Below are positions 53,447 to 60,652 of a stretch of DNA of 64,000 nt, one piece after another. This DNA is from Streptomyces sp. BR123 (GTDB taxonomy: Bacteria; Actinomycetota; Actinomycetes; Streptomycetales; Streptomycetaceae). The stretch spans positions 17,196 through 81,195 of the forward strand of contig NZ_JACBGN010000003.1 in assembly GCF_013401435.1 (NCBI RefSeq), read 5' to 3'. Made by a program: the position numbers and the translations under genes. Position 1 is the first letter of the stretch. Each line of letters opens with the position of its first letter. Below the pieces are notes generated by a model, which was not told the DNA's origin, ran no database searches, and was given only the letters and a program-made list of their open reading frames with translations.

Positions 53447-54420
53447 CGTCGGGCACCTCCCTCCGCGCCGGGTACGACGACGAGCCGGCCGGTGGTGGTG
53501 CCGTCGGCGAGGCGCTGTACGGCGTCGGCGGCTCCGGCGAGCGGGACCCGTTCGCTGACCAGCGGTTTGACGGCGCCCTCGGTGGCGAGCCGGGTGAGTT
53601 CGGCGTGGCAGGCGAGGACCGCGGCCGGGTCCTTGGCGGCGTACAGCCCCCAGTGCAGCCCGAGAATGGAGTAGTTCTTGACCAGGGCGTGGTTCAGGGC
53701 GGGGGTGGGGACGGTGCCGCCGGCGAAGCCGACGACGACGATCCGGCCCTCGAAGGCCACGCACTTGGCTGAGGCGGTGTGGGCGTCGCCGCCGACGGGG
53801 TCGTAGACGACGTCGGCGCCGCGGCCGCCGGTGGACTCCTTGACCCGGGTGGCGATGTCCTCGGTGGTGCGGTCGATGACGAGGTCGCAGCCGAGCTCCT
53901 CGGCGGTGCGGGCCTTGGCCTTGCCGCCGACGACGCCGATGACGGTGGCTCCGGCGGCCTTGCCGAGCTGGACGGCGGCACTGCCGACCCCGCCGGCGGC
54001 GGCGTGCACCAGCAGGGTCTCGCCCGCCTGGAGGCGGGCCCGGCGGTGCAGGCCGAACCAGCCGGTCTGGTAGCCGATGTGCAGGGCGGCGGCCTCGGCG
54101 TCGTCGAGGGCCTCGGGGGCGGGCAGCAGGGCGCGGGCCGGGGCGGTGACGTACTCGGCGAAGCCGCCGTGCGGCAGGCTGGGGGTGGCGATGACGCGTC
54201 GGCCGTCCTCCGTCTCGCCGCAGACCTCGACGCCGGGGGTGAACGGCAGGGGCGGCCGGATCTGGTACTGGCCGCGGACGAGGAGTGCGTCGGGGAAGTT
54301 GACGTTCGCGGCCAGGACGCGCAGCCGTACCTCTCCCCCGCCGGGCACGGGTTCCGGAACCTCTTCGAGGCGCATCGCCTCGCGGGGTTCGCCGGTGGTG
54401 TGAACTCGCCATGCCTGCAT
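53443..54420 (-). CDS. NADPH:quinone oxidoreductase family (zinc-less MDR)
   Basis: A 325-aa medium-chain dehydrogenase/reductase of the quinone oxidoreductase type. It has Asn-Val-Asn-Phe-Pro-Asp, Pro-Gly-Val-Glu-Val-Cys-Gly, the nucleotide loop Ala-Ala-Ala-Gly-Gly-Val-Gly-Ser, and Asp-Pro-Val-Gly-Gly-Asp, with no zinc-binding cysteine set. ATG 54420 follows GGAGG; the extension to 54450 is not conserved. It heads the operon with two acyl-CoA dehydrogenases. A 12-bp inverted repeat lies about 50 nt upstream. Confidence 0.9.
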   Translation of the reverse strand: MQAWRVHTTGEPREAMRLEEVPEPVPGGGEVRLRVLAANVNFPDALLVRGQYQIRPPLPFTPGVEVCGETEDGRRVIATPSLPHGGFAEYVTAPARALLPAPEALDDAEAAALHIGYQTGWFGLHRRARLQAGETLLVHAAAGGVGSAAVQLGKAAGATVIGVVGGKAKARTAEELGCDLVIDRTTEDIATRVKESTGGRGADVVYDPVGGDAHTASAKCVAFEGRIVVVGFAGGTVPTPALNHALVKNYSILGLHWGLYAAKDPAAVLACHAELTRLATEGAVKPLVSERVPLAGAADAVQRLADGTTTGRLVVVPGAEGGARR

Positions 54421-54466
54421 CCGGGGCCTCCAGCCGCCGTCGGGAACCACGCTCCGCGGGGCATAC

Positions 54467-54480
54467 TAAGCGGTCGCTTG
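54467..54480. promoter_or_regulatory. AAGCG-GT-CGCTT operator candidate
   Basis: TAAGCG-GT-CGCTTG centred about 53 nt upstream of the quinone reductase start and 7 nt beyond it in AT-richer DNA. The 5-bp arms AAGCG/CGCTT form a perfect dyad resembling TetR-type sites that control acyl-CoA catabolic operons. No regulator gene is adjacent. Confidence 0.5.
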
Positions 54481-54525
54481 CCATCTTGGGAACGGTGTGA
54501 CGGGGCTGGGGCCCGGAAGGGTGGA

Positions 54526-55287
54526 TCAGCGCGAGAACAGTTCGAACGTCACGGCCGGGCGGCCCCCGAAGCGGGCCGCGGCCCGCTCGGCGAATCCGGT
54601 GAGGAAGTTCCGGCAGTACTCGTGCGGATCCTGGTCGGTGAGGACCTCTATGTACGTCTTGTGCTCCATCAGCGACTGGATCGAGCGCTCCAGTCCGGCG
54701 GTGGCGTCCGCCGCGTGCGTCGGGGTCGGGGAGCCGGCGACGGCGATCCAGCGCACGCCGTTCCACGGTTCGAGGCCCTGCTCGGTCAGGAGTTCCGGGA
54801 AGATCCACCGGTTGCCGGCGTCGGCGGCCGCGTCCAGCGCGGCCCGGCCGACGGCCTTGTGGTCCGGGGTGTTCCAGAAGCCGCCGCGCTCTGCGCCCCA
54901 GCTGTCGCGGTGGTTGAGGGTGATCAGCAGCTCGGGGCGGTGCCGCCGGATGGCGGCCGCGATGTCCCGGCGCAGGTCGAGGCCGTACTCGAGGACGCCG
55001 TCGCGGTGGTCGAGGAACTCCACGGTGGAGACCCCGACGACGGCCGCGCTGGCCCGCTGCTCGGCCTCGCGGAGCGGGGCGCACTCCTCCGGGGGGATGG
55101 TGTCGATGCCGGCCTCGCCGCGGGTGGCCAGCAGGTAGACCACCTCGCGGCCGCCGTCGGTCCAGTCGGCGATGGCCGCGGCGCCGCCGTACTCCAGGTC
55201 GTCGGGGTGGGCGACCACCGCGAGGGCGCGCTGCCAGTCGGTGGGCATGGGTTCGAGCTGCGCGGGCTGCTCCTGATGTTCGGTCAT
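54526..55287 (-). CDS. PIG-L family deacetylase
   Basis: A 253-aa zinc-dependent N-acetylglucosamine-type deacetylase (LmbE/PIG-L fold). The metal motif Ala-His27-Pro-Asp29-Asp30 sits at the first strand, with Thr-Arg-Gly-Glu-Ala-Gly and Pro-Asp-His-Lys-Ala-Val-Gly-Arg as further landmarks, the latter containing the second histidine ligand. It belongs to the same superfamily as mycothiol biosynthetic MshB and amidase Mca but is clearly divergent from both. It is adjacent to the mycothiol-dependent formaldehyde dehydrogenase gene. The ATG lies within one arm of an 11-bp inverted repeat. Confidence 0.87.
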   Translation of the reverse strand: MTEHQEQPAQLEPMPTDWQRALAVVAHPDDLEYGGAAAIADWTDGGREVVYLLATRGEAGIDTIPPEECAPLREAEQRASAAVVGVSTVEFLDHRDGVLEYGLDLRRDIAAAIRRHRPELLITLNHRDSWGAERGGFWNTPDHKAVGRAALDAAADAGNRWIFPELLTEQGLEPWNGVRWIAVAGSPTPTHAADATAGLERSIQSLMEHKTYIEVLTDQDPHEYCRNFLTGFAERAAARFGGRPAVTFELFSR

Positions 55288-55317
55288 GTTCCGCACAATA
55301 GGCGAGACATGACCGAA
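55279..55317. promoter_or_regulatory. 11-bp inverted repeat spanning the PIG-L start
   Basis: TTCGGTCATGT (55279-55289) and ACATGACCGAA (55307-55317) are perfect 11-bp inverted repeats separated by 17 nt. One arm contains the ATG-ACC-GAA start of the deacetylase, so binding or pairing here could control transcription or translation initiation. Confidence 0.55.
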
Positions 55318-55358
55318 CGGGGCGGCGGTCGGGCGGGTGTGCGCCGGGCAGGTCGGGG

Positions 55359-56441
55359 CTAGAGGACGACGACCGAGCGGAGGACCTCGCCGCGCTCCAT
55401 CCGGGCGAAGGCCTCCTCGATCGCGTCGAGGGGGATGGTCTCGGAGACGAAGGCGTCCAGGTCGAGGCGGCCCTGCAGGTAGAGGTCGATCAGCAGCGGG
55501 AAGTCCCGCTCGGGCAGGCAGTCCCCGTACCAGGAGGACTTCAGGGCGCCGCCGCGGCCGAAGACGTCGAGCAGCGGGAGTTCGAGCTGCATCTCCGGCG
55601 TGGGGACGCCGACCAGGACGACGGTGCCGGCCAGGTCCCGGGCGTAGAAGGCCTGCCGGTAGGTCTCGGGGCGGCCGACCGCCTCGATGACGACGTCCGC
55701 GCCGTTCCCGCCGGTGAGTTCCCGGATCGCCTCGACCACGTCCTCGGTGCGGCCGTTGACGGTGTGGGTGGCGCCGAGCCCGCGGGCCCACTCCAGCTTC
55801 CGGTCGTCGAGGTCGACGGCGATGATCCGGGACGCGCCGGCCAGCCGGGCGCCGGCCACGGCCGCGTTGCCCACTCCCCCGCAGCCGATGACGGCGACCG
55901 AGTCGCCACGCCCGACGCCGCCGGTGTTCAGGGCGGCGCCGAGGCCGGCCATGACCCCGCAGCCGAGGAGGCCGGCCGCGGCCGGCGAGGCGGCCGGGTC
56001 GACCTTGGTGCACTGGCCGGCGGCGACCAGGGTCTTCTCGGCGAACGCACCGATGCCGAGCGCCGGGGACAGCCGGGTGCCGTCCTCCAGCGTCATCGGC
56101 TGGGTGGCGTTGTGCGTGGCGAAGCAGTACCAGGGGCGGCCCCGCTTGCAGGCCCGGCAGGTGCCGCACACCGCACGCCAGTTGAGGACGACGAAGTCAC
56201 CGGGGGCGACGGAGGTGACGTCCGGGCCCACCGCCTCGACGATGCCGGCGGCCTCGTGGCCGAGGAGGAAGGGGAACTCGTCGTTGATGCCGCCCTCGCG
56301 GTAGTGCAGGTCGGTGTGGCAGACACCGCAGGCCTGGACGCGGACCAGCGCCTCGCCCGGCCCGGGGTCCGGTACGAGGATCGTCGTCGTCTCCACCGGT
56401 GCGCCCTTGCTCCGTGCGATGACCCCGCGTACGCGATGCAT
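55359..56441 (-). CDS. S-(hydroxymethyl)mycothiol dehydrogenase
   Basis: A 360-aa zinc-containing medium-chain alcohol dehydrogenase. Catalytic zinc ligands are Cys41 (Gly-Val-Cys-His-Thr-Asp) and His62-Glu63 (Gly-His-Glu-Ala-Ala-Gly). The structural zinc lobe has Cys92-x2-Cys95-x2-Cys98-x7-Cys106, and NAD binds at Gly-Cys-Gly-Gly-Val-Gly-Asn. Length and sequence match mycothiol-dependent formaldehyde dehydrogenase, which oxidises the formaldehyde-mycothiol adduct in actinomycetes. ATG 56441 is one codon after an in-frame GTG; neither has a strong ribosome binding site. Confidence 0.9.
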   Translation of the reverse strand: MHRVRGVIARSKGAPVETTTILVPDPGPGEALVRVQACGVCHTDLHYREGGINDEFPFLLGHEAAGIVEAVGPDVTSVAPGDFVVLNWRAVCGTCRACKRGRPWYCFATHNATQPMTLEDGTRLSPALGIGAFAEKTLVAAGQCTKVDPAASPAAAGLLGCGVMAGLGAALNTGGVGRGDSVAVIGCGGVGNAAVAGARLAGASRIIAVDLDDRKLEWARGLGATHTVNGRTEDVVEAIRELTGGNGADVVIEAVGRPETYRQAFYARDLAGTVVLVGVPTPEMQLELPLLDVFGRGGALKSSWYGDCLPERDFPLLIDLYLQGRLDLDAFVSETIPLDAIEEAFARMERGEVLRSVVVL

Positions 56442-56517
56442 CACGTCATACCCCGCTCTGTTCGGATCCGTCTGGATCAACGAACGTACACGGGCGGGGC
56501 GGGGTACGGGAGTTGCG

Positions 56518-57483
56518 TCACCCCTTCGCTTGCGTGGTGGCGAGTTCCGGCGGTACGGCGGCGCGGAGCGCGGCCCCGAAGGCGGCCACCGCCGGGTGGG
56601 CGGCGGCGCCGCTGCGGAAGGCCACCTGGGTGCGGCGCTCCATCAGAAGCCGGGTGAGGGCCACGGCCGGGGCGCCGTGCTCCGGGATGCCGAGCTGCGG
56701 TACGACGGCGACGCCCTGGCCCGCCGCGACGAGGGCGAGGACAGTGGCGAAATCGTCCACCTGGTGACGCACGCGCGGCGTGAATCCGGCGGCCTGGCAG
56801 GCCCGTACGGTCATGGCGTGGCAGAGGGTGCCGGGGGTGGCGGTGATCCAGGGGGCGTCGGCGTGGGCCCGCAGGGCGGATCCCTGGTCGGGCCCCGGCC
56901 CGGATCCGGTCGGGGGTACGGGTCCGGGGACCCGGGACGGGACGAGTGCGGCTGCCGGTGCGGCCAGGTACATCGCCTCGCGGTAGAGGGGCTCGGTGGC
57001 AAGGCCGGGTTCCGGCGGCGCGGGGACGAAGTCGTACTCGTGCACCAGGGCCACGTCCAGGTCACCGGCCCGCAGGGCGTGCGCCACGGCCGCCGGGTCG
57101 GTCTCCGACACCATCGGCTCCAGCCCCGGATGGCGCCGGGCGAGCGCGACCAGGGCCGCCGGGACGATGGCCCGGGTGGCGGTGGGGAAGGCGCCGATCC
57201 GCAGGGCGCCGGCCAGTCCGCTGCGCGCCTCGGCGAGGTCGGCTGCGGCCTCTTCCAGCCGTTCCAGCACGGCCTCGGCGTGCCGGACGAGGTTCTGGCC
57301 GGCGGGCGTGAGGCGGACGCTGCGGCCGGTGCGTTCGAGGAGGGCGAGCCCGGCTTCGCGTTCGAGGACGGCGAGTTGCTGGGACACCGCCGAAGGGCTG
57401 AAGGCAAGTGCCTCCGCCACGGCGGCGATCGTGCCGCGGCGGGCGAGTTCGCGCAGCAGGCGCAGGCGTCGTACGTCGAGCAT
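56518..57483 (-). CDS. LysR family transcriptional regulator
   Basis: A 321-aa LysR-type regulator. The N-terminal winged HTH is clear ([26 protein letters not shown]), followed by a periplasmic-binding-like effector domain with Gly-Ala-Phe-Pro-Thr-Ala, Asp-Val-Ala-Leu-Val and Gly-Gln-Gly-Val-Ala-Val-Val-Pro. A Pro/Gly-rich insert lies near residue 190. Divergent from the DapA-like gene with a 71-nt shared promoter that holds a CTTAC-N7-GTAAG dyad; it probably regulates that gene and itself. Confidence 0.92.
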   Translation of the reverse strand: MLDVRRLRLLRELARRGTIAAVAEALAFSPSAVSQQLAVLEREAGLALLERTGRSVRLTPAGQNLVRHAEAVLERLEEAAADLAEARSGLAGALRIGAFPTATRAIVPAALVALARRHPGLEPMVSETDPAAVAHALRAGDLDVALVHEYDFVPAPPEPGLATEPLYREAMYLAAPAAALVPSRVPGPVPPTGSGPGPDQGSALRAHADAPWITATPGTLCHAMTVRACQAAGFTPRVRHQVDDFATVLALVAAGQGVAVVPQLGIPEHGAPAVALTRLLMERRTQVAFRSGAAAHPAVAAFGAALRAAVPPELATTQAKG

Positions 57484-57491
57484 CGGATCAG

Positions 57492-57508
57492 CTTACGGTT
57501 CAGGTAAG
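57492..57508. promoter_or_regulatory. LysR-type binding site candidate
   Basis: CTTAC-GGTTCAG-GTAAG, a 5-7-5 inverted repeat containing the T-N11-A pattern expected for LysR proteins, 9 nt upstream of the lysR ATG and between the divergent start codons. Confidence 0.6.
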
Positions 57509-57554
57509 AAACGCGAACTGGATTCGGCGGTCGCGGCGCCGGAGGATCGTCGGC

Positions 57555-58490
57555 ATGGCACAGGACACTTCCCTTCACGGGATTCACGTACCGCTGATCA
57601 CCCCCTTCACGCCCGCCGGGGACGTCGCCGCCGAGGCGCTGGAGGCACTCGCCCACGAGGTGCTCGACGAGGGCGCCACCGGGATCGTCGCCCTCGGGAC
57701 CACCGCCGAGACCGCCGCGCTGGACGAAGCCGAGCGGGAGCTGGTCACCGACGTCTGCGCGCGGGTCTGCCGGGAGCGCGGGGCGGCACTGACCGTGGGC
57801 GCCGGGGCGAGCGGCACCCGGGCTGCGGAGGCCGCGCTCCGCCGGCTCGCGCACCGGCCCGAGGTGCGGGCGGCGCTGGTGACCGTGCCGCCGTTCGTCC
57901 GGCCCGGGGCGGAGGGGGTGGTGGCGCACTTCGCGCGGCTGGCAGGGCTCAGCCCCGTACCGCTGGTCGTCTACCACATCCCGTACCGGACGGGGCAGCC
58001 GCTGGACGCGGCGGCGCTGCGGCGGCTCGGGGAGCTGCCCGGCGTGGCCGGGGTGAAGTACGCGGCCGGAGACATCGGCCAGGACACGGTCGCGCTGCTC
58101 GGCGACCTGCCGGACTCCTTCACGGTGCTGGCGGGCGACGACGTGTACCTGTCGCCGATGCTGGCGCTTGGAGCGGCGGGCGGGATCCTCGCCTCGGCAC
58201 ACCTGGCGACGGCGCGGTACGCGGAGCTGGTGGCCGCCTGGCGAGCCGGCGACGCGCCTCGGGCCCGGCCCCTGGGCCACGCCCTGGCCGCGCTGTCCGC
58301 GGCGGCCTTCGCCGAGCCCAATCCGGTGGTCGTCAAGGCGGTGCTCCACGCCCAGGGCCGGATCCCGACCCCGGACGTACGCCTGCCGCTGCTGCCGGCG
58401 AGCGCGGGGGCGGTGTCGGAGGCCCTGGAGCGGCTGGAGCGGCTGGAGCGGCTGGAGCCGGGGCGCGCGGATCGGCCGGCGCAGGTCTGA
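57555..58490 (+). CDS. dihydrodipicolinate synthase (DapA) family aldolase/lyase
   Basis: A 311-aa class I aldolase-type TIM barrel of the DapA/NAL family. Gly-Thr-Thr-Ala-Glu (residues 48-52) binds the keto-acid carboxylate, Tyr140 (Val-Val-Tyr-His) is the proton relay, and Lys168 (Gly-Val-Lys-Tyr) is the Schiff-base lysine. Because it is divergent from a LysR regulator and lacks other lysine genes, it likely acts in catabolism of a sugar acid or hydroxyproline rather than in lysine synthesis. GGAGG precedes ATG 57555 by 9 nt. The C-terminus has a Leu-Glu-Arg repeat encoded by a 9-bp tandem repeat (~58426-58458). Confidence 0.88.
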   Translation: MAQDTSLHGIHVPLITPFTPAGDVAAEALEALAHEVLDEGATGIVALGTTAETAALDEAERELVTDVCARVCRERGAALTVGAGASGTRAAEAALRRLAHRPEVRAALVTVPPFVRPGAEGVVAHFARLAGLSPVPLVVYHIPYRTGQPLDAAALRRLGELPGVAGVKYAAGDIGQDTVALLGDLPDSFTVLAGDDVYLSPMLALGAAGGILASAHLATARYAELVAAWRAGDAPRARPLGHALAALSAAAFAEPNPVVVKAVLHAQGRIPTPDVRLPLLPASAGAVSEALERLERLERLEPGRADRPAQV

Positions 58491-58512
58491 GGCGCGTCGC
58501 GGGATGCCCCGA

Positions 58513-58548
58513 CCCAGGGCGGGCGCGCCGGAATACGCCCACCCTGGG
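58513..58548 (+). terminator. intrinsic terminator after DapA-like gene
   Basis: CCCAGGG-C-GGGCG pairs with CGCCC-A-CCCTGGG around a 10-nt loop, beginning 22 nt after the stop codon. Confidence 0.65.
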
Positions 58549-58892
58549 CGGTTGGAAAAGAACAGCCCGAATGCCCGAATCAGGCACACAGAGGGGGCAC
58601 TTGTCCGTTTTGCACTCCGCGCCCGAAACCCGTGATATGGGTCACGCGAACGCCATCAACATCATTTACCCGGACGGCGTTTTCCCCTTTTCCGTAAAGG
58701 AATTCCGGCATTTCCCGAAGCATCCGACAAGGTCATTTTCCGGGCCTGCGCGGGCCGTTCGATCACCGGGGTGATTCCGAGCCTTGTTCCGTTCCCTCGG
58801 ACTCGCTTACGGTCACGTCGTTCCCGGCGGGCAGCTGCCGAATCCGGCCGCCGCCAGGGATCACCCCGCACCCGCACGTGAGGAATTCCGCC
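58549..58892 (+). promoter_or_regulatory. long structured leader of LysM-transglycosylase gene; possible c-di-AMP riboswitch
   Basis: A 344-nt non-coding stretch with markedly lower GC at its left side, then conserved-looking blocks: ATCACCGGGGTGATTCC (~58767-58783), GCTGCCGAATCCGG (~58840-58853) and AGGGATCACCCCGCACCCG just upstream of the start. Similar sequence blocks occur in ydaO/c-di-AMP riboswitches, and Streptomyces cell-wall hydrolase genes often carry one, but I could not fold the canonical order of elements. The assignment is tentative. Confidence 0.3.
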
Positions 58893-59657
58893 ATGCCCGG
58901 ACACGGCAAGCACCGCCGCCCCAAGCAGCGTCCGATCACCCGCAAGCTGGCCTTCGCGGGCACGGGCGGCGCGGCCCTGGCCCTCCCGCTGATCGGCGCG
59001 ACCACGGCCGGTGCGGCCGTCGGCCAGCCGGCGGTGTCCCCCGCGGTGACCACCGCGTCGCTGCCCGCGGCGGCTCCTGCGGCGGCGCCCGCCAAGGTTC
59101 CCGCGGCCAAGACGGCCGCGCCCACGACCTACTCCGTGGCCGCGGGCGACACCCTCACGAAGATCGCCGCCCAGCACGCGGTCAGCGGCGGCTGGCAGGC
59201 CCTGTACGAGGCCAACCGCAGTGTCATCGGCAGCAACCCGTCGGTCATCCGCCCCGGCACCAAGCTGAGCCTCGGCGCCGCGGCGAAGGCGGCCGTGGCC
59301 AAGGCGAAGGCCGCGGTCAAGCCGGCCGCCGCCTACCCGAACAACCTCGACGGGTGGATCCGGGAGTCCCTGGCCGTCATGGCCAAGCACGGAATCCCCG
59401 GCACCTACAACGGCATTTACCGCAATGTGATGCGAGAGTCCTCCGGAAACCCCCTGGCCATCAACAACTGGGACTCCAATGCCGCGGCCGGCATTCCTTC
59501 CAAGGGCCTGCTCCAGGTCATCGACCCCACCTTCCGGGCCTACCACGTGCCCGGTACCTCGAACGACTCGTACGACCCCGTCGCGAACATCACGGCCGCC
59601 TGCAACTACGCGGCCGCGCGCTACGGCTCGATCGACAACGTCAACGGCCCGTACTGA
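58893..59657 (+). CDS. secreted LysM/transglycosylase-like cell-wall protein
   Basis: A 254-aa exported protein. The basic n-region (Lys-His-Arg-Arg-Pro-Lys-Gln-Arg) leads to a hydrophobic core and Ala-Gly-Ala site. A LysM domain is at ~85-130 (Tyr-Ser-Val-Ala-Ala-Gly-Asp-Thr-Leu-Thr-Lys-Ile-Ala). The C-terminal ~95 residues form a soluble lytic transglycosylase-like domain (Val-Met-Arg-Glu-Ser-Ser-Gly-Asn-Pro with probable catalytic Glu; Lys-Gly-Leu-Leu-Gln-Val-Ile). ATG 58893 has GAGG nine nt upstream. The 3' end overlaps the convergent synthase gene by 17 nt. Likely role: peptidoglycan remodelling. Confidence 0.9.
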   Translation: MPGHGKHRRPKQRPITRKLAFAGTGGAALALPLIGATTAGAAVGQPAVSPAVTTASLPAAAPAAAPAKVPAAKTAAPTTYSVAAGDTLTKIAAQHAVSGGWQALYEANRSVIGSNPSVIRPGTKLSLGAAAKAAVAKAKAAVKPAAAYPNNLDGWIRESLAVMAKHGIPGTYNGIYRNVMRESSGNPLAINNWDSNAAAGIPSKGLLQVIDPTFRAYHVPGTSNDSYDPVANITAACNYAAARYGSIDNVNGPY

Positions 59658-60582
59658 CGGGCCCGGACCGGGCGGCGGCCGCCGCCCGGGACGCGCGGGC
59701 GCGGGCCAGGGTGCGCAGGGGTGCCGCCAGGCCGTAGCCGACGTCGCGGCGCAGGGCGGCCGCGCCGGCCCGCTCCACGGCGGCCAGTTGGTGTCCCATC
59801 AGCTCGGTCATGGCGGCGACCACCGGACGAAGCCCCGGGTCCACGACGTCGAGGATGCCGTCGGTGGCCTCCAGGGCGGTCCGGGCCCGCCGTGTCGACG
59901 CGTCGAGGAGGGCGCGTACGGCCGGGGTGTCCCGGGCCTGTTCGAGGTCTGAGCGGGTCACGGAGTGCTCGGCGAGGAGGGCGCGCGGCAGGCAGAGGCG
60001 GCCGTCGGCGAGGTCCCCGGCGAGGTCGGCGAGGAAGTCGACGCGCTGGGCGGCGTCCACGAACCGCCGCCATCCGGCCGCCTGTTCCCCGTCGGGGCCG
60101 CCCTGGTACTGCAGGCCGGTGAAGGCCATCAGGCCCGGCCAGGCGTAGGCGTCGAGGTAGGCCTGGAAGTCCTCCTCGGTCCCGAAGCCGTCGAAGCCGG
60201 CCTCGGCGGTGGCCGCGCCGTCCAGGAACCGGGTGATCCAGTGCGCGGGCAGCCCGCGCGAGGCCACCGCGTGCGCGTAGGCGCGCAGCAGCGGGTCGGG
60301 GCTGTCGCCGGTCCGCAGCGCCGTGTCGATGCGCCCGGCCAGTGCGGCCAGGCCGTCGCGGCGCTGCTGCGGGGTGCCGGTCTCGGCCACGTCGTCGACC
60401 AGGTTCATGAAGCAGACCCCGGCCGTCATCCACGGCACCAGCCCGGGAGCGGCGAGCAGGCGCAGCGTCAGGTACGGGGCCGGTTCCCGGCGCAGGACCC
60501 GGCGGGCGACGCGCGTGTAGTCGTCGCGCAGCCGGGGCTCGCGTATGCCGGCCGCCGTGAGGGTCGTGCGCCAGGTGGGCAT
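59641..60582 (-). CDS. squalene/phytoene synthase family protein
   Basis: A 313-aa all-helical prenyl-synthase-like protein. The first aspartate-rich region is Asn-Leu-Val-Asp-Asp-Val-Ala-Glu and the second is Asp-Phe-Leu-Ala-Asp-Leu-Ala-Gly-Asp-Leu followed by Gly-Arg-Leu-Cys-Leu-Pro, matching the trans-isoprenyl head-to-head synthase pattern. Ala-Tyr-Ala-Trp and Gly-Leu-Gln-Tyr lie in the substrate pocket region. It is isolated from other hopene or carotenoid genes, so its product is unknown. ATG 60582 follows GGAG; longer in-frame starts exist. Confidence 0.82.
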   Translation of the reverse strand: MPTWRTTLTAAGIREPRLRDDYTRVARRVLRREPAPYLTLRLLAAPGLVPWMTAGVCFMNLVDDVAETGTPQQRRDGLAALAGRIDTALRTGDSPDPLLRAYAHAVASRGLPAHWITRFLDGAATAEAGFDGFGTEEDFQAYLDAYAWPGLMAFTGLQYQGGPDGEQAAGWRRFVDAAQRVDFLADLAGDLADGRLCLPRALLAEHSVTRSDLEQARDTPAVRALLDASTRRARTALEATDGILDVVDPGLRPVVAAMTELMGHQLAAVERAGAAALRRDVGYGLAAPLRTLARARASRAAAAARSGPVSTGR

Positions 60583-60652
60583 GGTGGTCGTGCTCCTCGA
60601 ACCGTGTCGGGCCGTACGCATGCCGGTGCGACATGCGTACGGGTACACGATC

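Noticed and set aside
52259..55084. Single 941-codon minus-strand frame covering three genes
   Set aside because: Only its distal part is the acyl-CoA dehydrogenase; the rest is Arg/Pro-rich and lies out of frame behind the quinone reductase and PIG-L genes. The GTG start at 53446 in a GTGA overlap is correct.
54526..55287. PIG-L protein as the mycothiol enzymes MshB or Mca
   Set aside because: Although near a mycothiol-dependent dehydrogenase, its zinc motif context (His-Pro-Asp-Asp-Leu-Glu-Tyr-Gly) and length differ from MshB and Mca, so only the superfamily is assigned.
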